From the NCBI GenBank assembly GCA_023433205.1, contig JAEZDS010000205.1, forward strand, positions 1 to 13,477: DNA of 13,477 nucleotides. Direction: 5' to 3'. Below the pieces are notes generated by a model that saw nothing but the letters and a program-made list of their open reading frames with translations, was not told the origin of the DNA and ran no database searches. The translations under genes and the position numbers were made by a program. The DNA is from Bacteroidota bacterium (GTDB lineage Bacteria > Bacteroidota > Bacteroidia > B-17B0 > Aurantibacillaceae). Positions 1 through 7,236 of this stretch are shown here, in pieces (within the stretch, counting starts at the first letter, position 1; the number at the start of each line of letters is the position of its first letter).

Positions 1-139
1 GTAGTGCCCATAGTGCTGCCGGTTGAACCTGTGTTGGAGGTTGATCCGGTAGTGCCCATAGTGCTGCCGGTTGAACCTGTGTTGGAGGTTGATCCGGTAG
101 TGCCCATAGTGCTGCCGGTTGAACCTGTATTAGAGGTTG
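1..139. repeat. 48-bp in-frame tandem repeat (about 2.9 copies visible)
   Basis: Copies start at 1, 49 and 97. The first two are identical over all 48 bp. The third follows the unit to about 139, with two substitutions (129 and 132), and then diverges. The period is a multiple of three, so copy-number change keeps the frame of the lipoprotein and adds or removes one 16-residue Ser/Thr/Gly/Asn unit. The array may continue beyond the left edge. Confidence 0.95.
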
Positions 140-440
140 TGCCATTCCGGTTTGAGGTACTGCCGGTTGTTCCGGTTGAGCCATGGTGACCGGAATTATT
201 CATGTCGCTTCCCCTGTCGTTTGTTGAGCCGTTGTTCATGTCATCGTCATAAACGCCGGTTGTAGCGCTTGTTGTAGGCTCTCCTGGCTCGCTGCCACTT
301 GTTGACCCGCCTGTGCTTTCGAACCTGCCACTGTCCATGTTGTTGTTTTCTTCATTGTTGTTGTCATTGCAGCTCACCAGCAGCGCGCCGCAAACCAGCA
401 GGCTACCAGCCGCGAAGGTTCTGATTCTTTTTGTTTTCAT
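1..440 (-). CDS. Repeat-rich lipoprotein, 5' part only (cut by left edge)
   Basis: The reading frame opens at an ATG whose complement is cat at 438-440 and runs without a stop off the left edge, so about 146 residues of an unknown total are visible. The N terminus is a lipoprotein signal: basic residues (MKTKRIRT), a hydrophobic stretch, then the lipobox LVSC with the lipidated Cys at residue 24. The mature part begins CNDNNNEENNN, an acidic and Asn-rich start that could act as a Bacteroidota surface-export signal (inference). It is followed by low-complexity Ser/Thr/Gly/Asn sequence. The visible C-terminal part is built of a 16-residue unit (GSTSNTGSTGSTMGTT) encoded by 48-bp tandem repeats that reach the window edge. 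No folded domain is recognisable. A cell-envelope or surface location is likely; the function is unknown. It is divergent from the metalloprotease gene at 680. Confidence 0.75.
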   Translation of the reverse strand, partial: MKTKRIRTFAAGSLLVCGALLVSCNDNNNEENNNMDSGRFESTGGSTSGSEPGEPTTSATTGVYDDDMNNGSTNDRGSDMNNSGHHGSTGTTGSTSNRNGTTSNTGSTGSTMGTTGSTSNTGSTGSTMGTTGSTSNTGSTGSTMGT

Positions 441-679
441 TTCTCTTTCTTTATTATTGTTTGACCAACCATTGTACGGTCCGGCTGGCTTCAGGACCTG
501 AGACCAATTTTTCCCCTCTTCGTGATATCACTCGCACAAAGGAAAAAATCAATCCCCGCCCTCTTGTACAAATCATGTACCACACGGCATTCTCAATAAA
601 AACTTATAAACTGTTACAATGAGTACACAGTAATACACAATCTGGGGCATTGTGGCATCAGAATTTCACATTAAGGATA

Positions 680-1267
680 ATGAAAAAAGAATATCCTCCC
701 CTGTCACAGCTCAAAGCCGAGTATGGCAGAAATAAGCAGATCCCAGAGAACTATCAGGAAGTGGTCCTGAGATCATTGTTCCATTTTCCGCAGCTTCGCG
801 AAACAACAATTGATTTTATTGTAACAGATAATCATGAAAAAAGGCACAGCACCGAACCATCATTTGGCTCGGTGCTTAAGGGCAAAAAACGCAGCTACAC
901 GGTACGTATCCTTGAAAAAAAGGAAGGTCCGGAAGAGTCCGCCCTCATTAAAAATCTGCCTTATGAAGCCCAGATGGCTGCCATTGCGCATGAACTTGCA
1001 CATATCGTTCAATTTGAAAAAGGCAGTAGTCGCCACCTTAAGATAACTCTTAACAAACTAGATAAAAGAAGAGAGCGGGAAAGACAGGCCGACATACTTG
1101 TTATTGAACACGGACTGGGTTTTGAGCTATACACCTATGCCACTTACGTACGCAATATCAAAGGACTTATAGATGAGAACCGTGATCTTGACGTTAACCA
1201 TCTTCACCCTAACGAGATCCTGGAGGCGCTCCCCCCCGATCAGCTTCAGGAAGTACATCGTTTCTGA
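680..1267 (+). CDS. Small HELAH zinc metalloprotease (uncharacterised gluzincin-like)
   Basis: This is a 195-residue soluble protein with no signal peptide or membrane segment. Its centre carries HELAH (residues 104-108) in the context AAIAHELAHIVQFEK, the HExxH zinc-binding and catalytic motif. About 26 residues later comes ERQAD (E134 to D138), which resembles the ExxAD helix that supplies the third zinc ligand in M48-type peptidases. The following VIEHGLGFEL and the HPNEI near the end also fit a compact M48-like core. A peptidase is therefore likely; the substrate is unknown. The ATG at 680 is preferred; the frame is also open from a TTG at 650, which would add ten residues. No good Shine-Dalgarno is spaced correctly for either. 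It lies 144 bp upstream of cphA' on the same strand, so it could share a transcript, but a strong hairpin lies between them. ImmA/IrrE-like or other zincin families are alternatives. Confidence 0.8.
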   Translation: MKKEYPPLSQLKAEYGRNKQIPENYQEVVLRSLFHFPQLRETTIDFIVTDNHEKRHSTEPSFGSVLKGKKRSYTVRILEKKEGPEESALIKNLPYEAQMAAIAHELAHIVQFEKGSSRHLKITLNKLDKRRERERQADILVIEHGLGFELYTYATYVRNIKGLIDENRDLDVNHLHPNEILEALPPDQLQEVHRF

Positions 1268-1274
1268 GCCATAG

Positions 1275-1415
1275 CACCTGGGGAAGGGAATCTACATTAT
1301 AGACATTCCCGGTTTCCCTGATGAAAATATCGGGGAATTGCCCCAACTTTCGCTGATGTTGATCGCGGTATTCATTTTGCTTGCCTCAGCATCTATCATC
1401 TCTCTGCTTTTATGA
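1275..1415 (+). other. Short open frame with a membrane-like tail, ending in ATGA overlap with cphA'
   Basis: After a TAG at 1272-1274 this frame stays open for 46 codons and stops at the TGA (1413-1415) that overlaps the cphA' ATG at 1412. The decoded sequence has a polar part ending near PGFPDENIGELPQLSL, followed by about 20 hydrophobic residues (MLIAVFILLASASIISLLL). The only ATG is at 1356 and would give a 19-residue hydrophobic peptide. No Shine-Dalgarno sits in front of it. It could be a leader peptide coupling ribosomes onto cphA', a decayed gene remnant, or chance. It is listed because the overlap with the start codon is exact, but coding status is uncertain. Confidence 0.25.
1280..1318 (+). 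other. Strong RNA hairpin between metalloprotease and cphA'
   Basis: GGGAAT (1286-1291) pairs with ATTCCC (1305-1310), and CTA (1292-1294) pairs with TAG (1300-1302), leaving a two-base bulge and a five-base loop. The stem can be extended outward by 1280-1285 against 1313-1318, with one G-T pair and a GG bulge. It starts 13 bases after the metalloprotease stop. No T-run follows, so it is not a classical intrinsic terminator. An mRNA-stabilising or attenuating element ahead of cphA' is possible (inference). The role is unknown. Confidence 0.5.
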
Positions 1416-4012
1416 CGTTAATGGATACAAAGGTCCTTCGGGGACCAAATCAATGGTCTACAGGTGAGAAACTGTTGATCGTGCTTAAGGTAAAATCAGA
1501 AAACGTTTCTCCAGAATCATTAAAAAAACTGAAAGAGAGAGTAATTACCCTTTTCCCTGAGGTAAGTCATGTACATGGCTCGCGGTCGCCCGAAGCCGAC
1601 ACCTCTCTGCCCGATCTCATCGCTTTAATTGCGCTGGGCATTCAGAACAAAGCAGGTCTGCATCCGGCATTTTACACCAGCCATCCCAGCGCTGAAGAAA
1701 ATATTCACTTCATTGCCTATGCCTATACCATTGAGCAGGTAGGCATTTACGCCGGAGAAGCCGCTCTGCAGCTGGCAGATAAGATCATACAGAACAAAGA
1801 AGCTGAGCTGGACTTATACCTCAACGAAATACATCGCCTTAAGAAGCGATACAGCATGGGTCCCACCAGCAGTTATATCCTTGAAGAGGTGAAACGCAGG
1901 AACATACCCTACCGGCAATTCGACCATGGCTCTCTTATCACTCTGGGCCACGGTTGCCGGCAGAAAAAACTTCGCACCGCGGTAACCGACGCCACAAGCG
2001 CACTGGGTGTTGAAATGGCAGGGGACAAGGAAGAAACGAAAAAGATCCTGGCAGAAGCCAGCGTGCCGGTACCTAAAGGCATTGTGGTTTACTCTGAAGA
2101 GGAACTGGTAACCCGTCTGAAAGATCTCAGTTTTCCCCTGGTGATAAAACCCCTTGATGGTAATCATGGCCGGGGCGTAACCACCGACATCAACAGCTTT
2201 GAAAAAGCGCTCTTTGGTTTCAGCATTGCAAACAAGATCTCAAAACCCGTGATAGTGGAGGAATTTGTGCGAGGTGATGACTACAGGTTTCTGGTAATTA
2301 ATTACCAGTTGATAGCCGCAGCCCTGCGGATGCCAGCTTATGTGACGGGAAACGGCCGCTCCACAATTGCAGCTCTTATTGAAGAAGAGAACAAGAATCC
2401 GCAGCGTGGCGACACCTCTGAACATGTGCTTGCTCCCATACGGGTAGATGAAGTAACCAGTAAAATTCTCGCGGAAAAAAATTTCACCCTTGAAACCATC
2501 CTGCCGGAAGGTCATCGGGTGATACTTAAAGACACAGCCAATATAAGTGCCGGCGGAACAGCAACGGATGTAACTGATATGGTACATCCTGAAAATAAAT
2601 TTATGGTTGAACGGGTTGCCCGCATGTTTAATCTTGATATCTGCGGTATCGACATTATGGCTACAGCCATTGATAAACCTATAACCAGAGAGATAGGAGC
2701 GATAATAGAAGTGAACGCAGGTCCCGGTTTACGCATGCATTCCAATCCACAGGCCGGACCAAAAAGAGATGTTGCAGGCCCCATCATTGACATGTTGTTC
2801 AGTACACCGGCTGCAGCTGAGATTCCGCTGGTGGCGGTTACAGGCACCAACGGAAAAACCACAACCACCCGGCTGATCGCATTTATGGCGCAGCAGGCAG
2901 GTTTCAGGCCAGGCTATTGCACCTCTGACGGAATTTATATTGACGGGCACTTAACTTACGAGGGCGATTGCACCGGCTTTGTCAGCGCCCAGCAGGTGCT
3001 GTTTGATCCAACAATAAATTTCGCCGTAATTGAATGCGCAAGGGGAGGAATTATCAGAAACGGCCTGGGCTTCAGCAAAAGCGACATCAGCATCATCACA
3101 AACATCTCTGAAGATCATCTTGGCGTAAAAGACGTTTACACCCTTGAAGACATGGCCCGGGTAAAAAAGGTAGTCCCAAAAACCACCAAAGAAAGCGGGT
3201 ATGCCATATTAAATGCCGAAGACAACACGGTTTATGGCCTTAAGGATGAACTTAGCTGCAACGTGGCGCTGTTCAGCATTGACCCACAGAACGAAAATGT
3301 GAAACTTCACATCAAGAACAATGGCATAGCCGCCACGCTTGAAGAGGGGAACATTGTGGTAATTCATGGCATCAAAACCGTAATTGAACATGTAAACAAC
3401 ATTCCGCTTACTTTCGGCGGCAAGGCCGAATTTATGGTTAAGAATGTTCTGGCGGCCGCGCTTGCGGGAATTCTCAGTGGCTGGGACAGTAACATTGTGG
3501 CCGAAGCTTTACGCAAGTTTAAACCTTCTCCTGAATTAACTCCCGGACGGCTCAACCAGTTTAGTTTCGGAGGATTCAAAGTAATGGTTGACTACGCGCA
3601 CAACATTGACGGATACGGCGAAATAAAAAAGTTCCTGTCGCAGATAAAGGGACATAAGATAGGCGTTATATCTGCACCGGGCGACCGCAGAGACAGCGAC
3701 ATCTCAGCAATTGGAATGCTTGCTGCCAACACTTTCGATACCATTATCATCAGGAACGACATAGACCTGCGCGGCAGAAAGGGACCGGATATCTGCGACC
3801 TGATCGAAAAAGGCATCATGGAAGTGAATCCCGACATCCCCGTTCACAAAATCCCAAATGAGCAGGAGGCCATCAGGAAGGCGTTTAGCCTGGTGAAAAA
3901 GGAAGGCTTTATCTTTATCAGTGCCGATAAGGTAAAACAAACCCTTAAGTTTGTTGAAGAGCTGGGAAGTACCATAAGGGAAGCCCACTCCGGTGTGATG
4001 CCAGCAATATAG
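1412..4012 (+). CDS. cphA': Divergent cyanophycin synthetase paralogue (CphA')
   Basis: This 866-residue protein has the three-part cyanophycin synthetase layout. The N domain (about 1-185) opens with VLRGPNQWS. The ATP-grasp G domain (about 190-465) has VIKPLDGNHGRG (244-255), EEFVRGDDYRFLV (283-295) and the metal-binding EVNAGPGLRMHSNP (433-446). The Mur-ligase-like M domain (about 470-850) has the P-loop TGTNGKTTTTRL (477-488), ECARGGIIRNGLGF (541-554), TNISEDHLG (563-571) and DYAHN (727-731). In the family, G adds Asp to the backbone and M adds Arg to the Asp side chain, each using ATP. Unlike its paralogue at 9065-11713, the N domain has lost the GTWxGHVxEH segment: H, E and H are replaced by D68, A71 and L72. 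The intact P-loop argues against the CphA2 type. M1 is chosen by alignment to the paralogue; M4 (1421) is possible. The DNA glycosylase gene follows after 2 bp. A different amino-acid specificity cannot be excluded. Confidence 0.9.
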   Translation: MTLMDTKVLRGPNQWSTGEKLLIVLKVKSENVSPESLKKLKERVITLFPEVSHVHGSRSPEADTSLPDLIALIALGIQNKAGLHPAFYTSHPSAEENIHFIAYAYTIEQVGIYAGEAALQLADKIIQNKEAELDLYLNEIHRLKKRYSMGPTSSYILEEVKRRNIPYRQFDHGSLITLGHGCRQKKLRTAVTDATSALGVEMAGDKEETKKILAEASVPVPKGIVVYSEEELVTRLKDLSFPLVIKPLDGNHGRGVTTDINSFEKALFGFSIANKISKPVIVEEFVRGDDYRFLVINYQLIAAALRMPAYVTGNGRSTIAALIEEENKNPQRGDTSEHVLAPIRVDEVTSKILAEKNFTLETILPEGHRVILKDTANISAGGTATDVTDMVHPENKFMVERVARMFNLDICGIDIMATAIDKPITREIGAIIEVNAGPGLRMHSNPQAGPKRDVAGPIIDMLFSTPAAAEIPLVAVTGTNGKTTTTRLIAFMAQQAGFRPGYCTSDGIYIDGHLTYEGDCTGFVSAQQVLFDPTINFAVIECARGGIIRNGLGFSKSDISIITNISEDHLGVKDVYTLEDMARVKKVVPKTTKESGYAILNAEDNTVYGLKDELSCNVALFSIDPQNENVKLHIKNNGIAATLEEGNIVVIHGIKTVIEHVNNIPLTFGGKAEFMVKNVLAAALAGILSGWDSNIVAEALRKFKPSPELTPGRLNQFSFGGFKVMVDYAHNIDGYGEIKKFLSQIKGHKIGVISAPGDRRDSDISAIGMLAANTFDTIIIRNDIDLRGRKGPDICDLIEKGIMEVNPDIPVHKIPNEQEAIRKAFSLVKKEGFIFISADKVKQTLKFVEELGSTIREAHSGVMPAI

Positions 4013-4014
4013 TA

Positions 4015-4902
4015 ATGCCCCACTTACATTTACACGCCCGTTCACCATTCAATTTTAACGAAACGCTCTGGTTTCTCGACAGAAACCTCGACGATTGTAT
4101 GCATACACTTGTAAAGGGTGGTGTGCGAAAGGCCTTACGAACCGCTGCGGGAAATACGCTGATAGAGATAAAAGCAGATCAGGATCAAATCACAATACAA
4201 CAGCTAGCCGGCGTACAGGCGAATGATAAAGAAGTTGGCGGCTTTGTTCAGGAATGGTTTGATCTTGACAGAGACCTTAGGCCATTTTACGATCTGCTGA
4301 AGAAAGATAAGGATCTCGCTCCGCTTGCCACGCTTTACAAAGGGTTTAAGATAGTTGGCATACCCAACCTGTATGAATGTATGCTCTGGTGCATAGCCGG
4401 ACAGCAGATCAACCTTAATTTTGCCTATACCCTGAAAAGAAGGCTGGTTGAAGAATACGGAGACACTATATACTATCAAAACAAAGCTCATTTTTTGTTT
4501 CCAGAACCCGCGGTGCTGGTCTCAGTTCCGGTAGAAAGTTTCAGAAAGATGCAATTTACCACCAGGAAAGCTGAATACATAAAGGGAATAAGTGAAGCCT
4601 TTTGCACCGGAGCAATTAGTAAAGAATTATTGGTTTCTCACAGCACTGAATCAGCTCAGCTCCAGCATTTGCTTGCATTCAGAGGCATAGGCGAATGGAG
4701 TGCCAATTATGTGCTGATGAAAAGTGTGAGAGCAATGAACAGAATCCCTGTTGGTGATGCGGGGCTGAACCAGGCGCTTAAAAAGTTTAAAGGTATAGAA
4801 CGCAACAATAACAGTGAGGTGATAAAAACCTTCGAGCCCTTTACCGGCTGGAAAACCTACCTTGTTTTTTATCTCTGGAGAAACCTGCGAAACATGGCAT
4901 AA
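4015..4902 (+). CDS. alkA: DNA-3-methyladenine glycosylase II (AlkA type)
   Basis: This 295-residue base-excision repair enzyme of the helix-hairpin-helix GPD superfamily removes alkylated purines by cleaving the N-glycosidic bond. An AlkA-like N-terminal domain (about 1-110, including WFDLDRDLRPFY at 81-92) is followed by the catalytic domain. This has GIPNLYECMLWCIAGQQINL (115-134), the HhH segment LLAFRGIGEWSANYVLM (219-235) and IPVGDAGLN (244-252). D248 is the expected catalytic aspartate, and WKTYLVFYLWR (279-289) closes the domain. All hallmarks are present and the length is normal. The ATG is 2 bp after the cphA' stop, so translation is probably coupled to cphA'. This is unexpected, because AlkA has no role in cyanophycin metabolism. 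It may be a chance operon, or may reflect shared expression in non-growing, alkylation-stressed cells (inference). Confidence 0.9.
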   Translation: MPHLHLHARSPFNFNETLWFLDRNLDDCMHTLVKGGVRKALRTAAGNTLIEIKADQDQITIQQLAGVQANDKEVGGFVQEWFDLDRDLRPFYDLLKKDKDLAPLATLYKGFKIVGIPNLYECMLWCIAGQQINLNFAYTLKRRLVEEYGDTIYYQNKAHFLFPEPAVLVSVPVESFRKMQFTTRKAEYIKGISEAFCTGAISKELLVSHSTESAQLQHLLAFRGIGEWSANYVLMKSVRAMNRIPVGDAGLNQALKKFKGIERNNNSEVIKTFEPFTGWKTYLVFYLWRNLRNMA

Positions 4903-4921
4903 CTATTTCACTGCAGGTAAA

Positions 4922-5263
4922 ATGGAAATAAGTGTAAAAACGAGTTACGACCCCGGCCAAAACGCGCACCTGGCGGTAATTAGTCCACCGCTTGCGGCGG
5001 TAACCATAACAGTACATGTTGACAGGTACGACCCCCACACCGACCTTAATGAGATCTTTCTGTACAATTTTGATGTTGACAGCAACTGTATTGAATTTGC
5101 TTTTGGTGAAAAAGTGCAGCACCGAAACGACAAGAGGTTTGTCAGCTACGACACAGATCCTGAGGTTCATGTGCCTCCTTTCCGCATTCAGATCATGCAC
5201 CAGGAACAAAGTGCTGACCTCTCACAATTTGCTTTTACGGTAAGTTATCAGCTAAAGTATTAG
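4922..5263 (+). CDS. Small uncharacterised protein (113 aa)
   Basis: The protein is not recognised. The ATG at 4922 is 19 bp after the glycosylase stop and gives 113 residues beginning MEISVKTSYDPGQNAH. An upstream in-frame ATG at 4862 lies inside the glycosylase gene and is less likely. The sequence has alternating hydrophobic and polar residues (AAVTITVHVDRY, EIFLYNFDVDSNCIEFAFG, FAFTVSYQLKY) that suggest a beta-sandwich-like fold. There is no signal peptide, membrane segment or cysteine pair, so it is probably cytoplasmic. It appears to be the last gene of the cphA'-alkA run. Its last 29 bp overlap the 3' end of the convergent NYN gene. The function is unknown, and it might be specific to a few relatives. 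Confidence 0.65.
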   Translation: MEISVKTSYDPGQNAHLAVISPPLAAVTITVHVDRYDPHTDLNEIFLYNFDVDSNCIEFAFGEKVQHRNDKRFVSYDTDPEVHVPPFRIQIMHQEQSADLSQFAFTVSYQLKY

Positions 5264-5837
5264 GCTGTGAAAGCCCTTCAGATTTCCTGCCATCCTGCAT
5301 AAAGGTAATTGCCTTGTAATATTTTTCAAGTGGTTCGTATATTCCCTTTTCAAGTGCAAGACTTTTAAGGCCGTGATGGCAGATGGCGTCCCAGCTGAAA
5401 AGTTTAAGCTGCCAGCCATCATCAATAAAACCGGTTACATCGTAAAGAAAACCTTCTTCCCTGCTTAACCCCTTTCCATCGCCTGTACATAGCACCATAG
5501 TACCTGGGTTCCTGCGGTATTTGCGCGCATGACGGTACATGGCAAGCTGTATGGCCATGTCAACCGTTTCACTTTCTCCCTCTTCTGTATCGCGCAGGAT
5601 AATTACATCGACGCCCCTGCTGCGCAGTGATGAGAACATTGACTCGGTATTTTCATCGCCGCTGCCAGCCCACACCATCTCATCAAAGTCGGAATTTCCA
5701 CTGGTGACCAATTCGAAAAAGTGGTTGAAATCAATGCGGAAAGCCGCAGGGTCTTCTCCGTATGATTTCGCGTATTCTTTTCCCCCAATAAAAATGTTCG
5801 AATTGTCTATGTAAATGCAAACCGGTTGCTTGTTCAT
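5235..5837 (-). CDS. NYN-domain protein, putative metal-dependent ribonuclease
   Basis: This 200-residue protein fits the NYN (Nedd4-BP1/YacP-like, LabA-type) branch of the PIN-like nuclease fold. The first strand ends in CIYIDNSNIF with D11 and N14. A central helix carries ETVDMAIQLAMYRHA with D93. The strand MVLCTGDGKG has D120, followed by GF and a final strand DGWQLKLFSWD. These acidic residues are those expected to bind Mg2+ for RNA cleavage, so the site appears intact. The target RNA is unknown. There is no membrane segment. It begins 24 bp after the stop of the AsmA-like gene and probably shares its transcript. The purine-rich AAGAAAGAA before the ATG may serve as ribosome-binding sequence. 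Its 3' end overlaps the convergent 113-residue gene by 29 bp. Family assignment is good; biological role is inferred only. Confidence 0.8.
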   Translation of the reverse strand: MNKQPVCIYIDNSNIFIGGKEYAKSYGEDPAAFRIDFNHFFELVTSGNSDFDEMVWAGSGDENTESMFSSLRSRGVDVIILRDTEEGESETVDMAIQLAMYRHARKYRRNPGTMVLCTGDGKGLSREEGFLYDVTGFIDDGWQLKLFSWDAICHHGLKSLALEKGIYEPLEKYYKAITFMQDGRKSEGLSQPNTLADNLP

Positions 5838-5861
5838 TTCTTTCTTCTTAAAAAATCACCC

Positions 5862-7073
5862 CTACTCTTCTTTCTTCTTGTCTTTTTTGCCGAAGATCTT
5901 CTGCAGGAAGGTTTTATCTTCGTCCTCTTTTCCAACCTCTTCCACCCTGCCAAGATTAATGGTATTATCAATGGAAGGCTTAAGCGCAGATACGAAGGCG
6001 TTTCGCAAAACATAATTTATTGCGGTCCACAATCCAATGTCGGTATTTTCAAAATTGCCTTCAAGCGGCACCTTGGACCCCAGCTGGTCTTTAGGCTGGT
6101 TCTCAAAGATCTCAGCAACAGTACCAACAACGCCTTCCCACAGCAACTTTCCTATGTTATGGTCGTCCTTGCTCAATTTAACTACATCAAGATCTCTGAT
6201 AATCGGTTTTACATAGCCTTTGAACTTACCGTTTTTGGCTGCCACCTCGGTGAACAGACCAAATTTTCCGTCATGCACATCAAAATTTCCATAGGCCTCA
6301 AAAAATTTATTCAGCTTAACCATGTTCACATCTGTAAGCTCAGCAGCAACATCAAAAGTAGGTTGTTTATTAAAAGCGTCGAACCGTACATTAAGATCAA
6401 AAGTACCGTCATACACGGCTCCGTTAGCCTGCAAACTGGCAGGAAGAACCACGTCGCTGTCATTTACATTTGAGAGGTTCTCTGCCACCACTTGAATGTC
6501 ACTTATAAAAACGTCAAGTACCGGACTGATATTTCTGTCGATGTAGTGTACCTCACCATTATTGATCTCAAAGCGGTTCACGGTAATTGGCATGAGGTCT
6601 TTAATGGTTTGTTTAAAATCGGCAGTATCTTTTTTTACTTCTTCGTCTCCCTTTTTCTTCTTGTCGTTTACAAAATTCACCTTGGGCGTTTCCACGGCGA
6701 TCTCTCCAACTATCTTACCCTTAAACAGTGCACGCCACTCAACTGAGAGGTCAATCGCCTCCGATGTAAAAAATGGAATGGAATCAACCTCACCGGTAAC
6801 AGTATCGCGCTTATCGATCTGTATCTCCTTTATCACGTATGCACCTCTGATAATTGCCAGGTCAATGTCTCCCACATGCCCCGGATAGGCTTCATTACTT
6901 CCCAGCGTTTTATTCACATATTTGAGAACAATTATTGGCAGCAGCAATCGCAGGATGATGATAAAAGCAATAATGGAGATCAGGATGATCCATTTTTTCC
7001 GGCCCTTTTTCTTCTTCTTGTGCGGTTCTCTTAAACCATCATTATAGTTAATGTTCTGTGAAGTATCTGTCAT
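5862..7073 (-). CDS. Membrane-anchored AsmA/DUF748-like protein
   Basis: The start chosen at 7073 gives 403 residues. AGGTG lies about 5 bases before this ATG, whereas the frame also opens at 7109 with no such site. The N terminus is a Lys/Arg-rich cytoplasmic tail (KKKKKGRKKW) followed by one hydrophobic anchor (about 28-50, IILISIIAFIIILRLLLPII). The rest would be periplasmic and beta-rich. The segment LMPITVNRFEINNGEVHYID (160-179) closely resembles the conserved core of DUF748/AsmA-like proteins, which belong to the group linked to envelope lipid transport and outer-membrane assembly. A Lys/Glu-rich linker near 135-155 and a highly charged C terminus (KKDKKKEE) are low-complexity. No substrate or partner can be deduced. 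It precedes the NYN gene by 24 bp and is divergent from iaaA. Confidence 0.75.
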   Translation of the reverse strand: MTDTSQNINYNDGLREPHKKKKKGRKKWIILISIIAFIIILRLLLPIIVLKYVNKTLGSNEAYPGHVGDIDLAIIRGAYVIKEIQIDKRDTVTGEVDSIPFFTSEAIDLSVEWRALFKGKIVGEIAVETPKVNFVNDKKKKGDEEVKKDTADFKQTIKDLMPITVNRFEINNGEVHYIDRNISPVLDVFISDIQVVAENLSNVNDSDVVLPASLQANGAVYDGTFDLNVRFDAFNKQPTFDVAAELTDVNMVKLNKFFEAYGNFDVHDGKFGLFTEVAAKNGKFKGYVKPIIRDLDVVKLSKDDHNIGKLLWEGVVGTVAEIFENQPKDQLGSKVPLEGNFENTDIGLWTAINYVLRNAFVSALKPSIDNTINLGRVEEVGKEDEDKTFLQKIFGKKDKKKEE

Positions 7074-7236
7074 TATACACCTGAATTGACAAAGCTTGTG
7101 CCCGACCACAATTTTTACGACAAAGGGCCCTGCCGTTCAAATGATAGAAATTTTTCCACATTTAATTGAATTGCCTTTGATTCTTGTTCTGGCAGCAAGG
7201 TTTTAAGAACACGCAGGTAATACAGTCTGCAATTAG

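Noticed and set aside
1..139. CRISPR-like array
   Set aside because: The repeats are contiguous 48-bp in-frame units without spacers, inside a coding region.
4..189. Plus-strand frame with Val/Pro/Glu repeats
   Set aside because: The repeats are the complement of the lipoprotein's Ser/Thr/Gly repeat. Only the minus strand has a signal peptide and lipobox leading into them.
1280..1318. Intrinsic terminator after the metalloprotease gene
   Set aside because: The stem is good, but no T-run follows it and the next bases are mixed. It is recorded as a hairpin of unknown role.
2512..2868. Minus-strand open frame inside cphA'
   Set aside because: It is a shadow of the ATP-grasp/Mur coding region, where the plus frame carries clear motifs. 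The same holds for the other antisense frames within cphA' and cphA.
1412..4012. CphA' as the CphA2 type that polymerises beta-Asp-Arg dipeptides
   Set aside because: CphA2 lacks a working ATP site in its Mur-like domain, whereas here TGTNGKTTTT and the neighbouring Mur motifs are intact.
4862..4921. Upstream start for the 113-residue protein
   Set aside because: This start lies inside the alkA coding end and adds residues of atypical character. The ATG at 4922, just after the alkA stop, fits the operon spacing better.
5826..6473. Long plus-strand open frame of 215 codons
   Set aside because: It lies antisense to the AsmA/DUF748-like gene and the NYN start. Its translation has no family resemblance, while the minus strand encodes a coherent anchored protein with a typical motif.
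7074..7109. Upstream start for the AsmA/DUF748-like protein
   Set aside because: The ATG at 7073 has AGGTG at a normal distance and begins a typical polar tail, while the extra twelve residues have no such signal.
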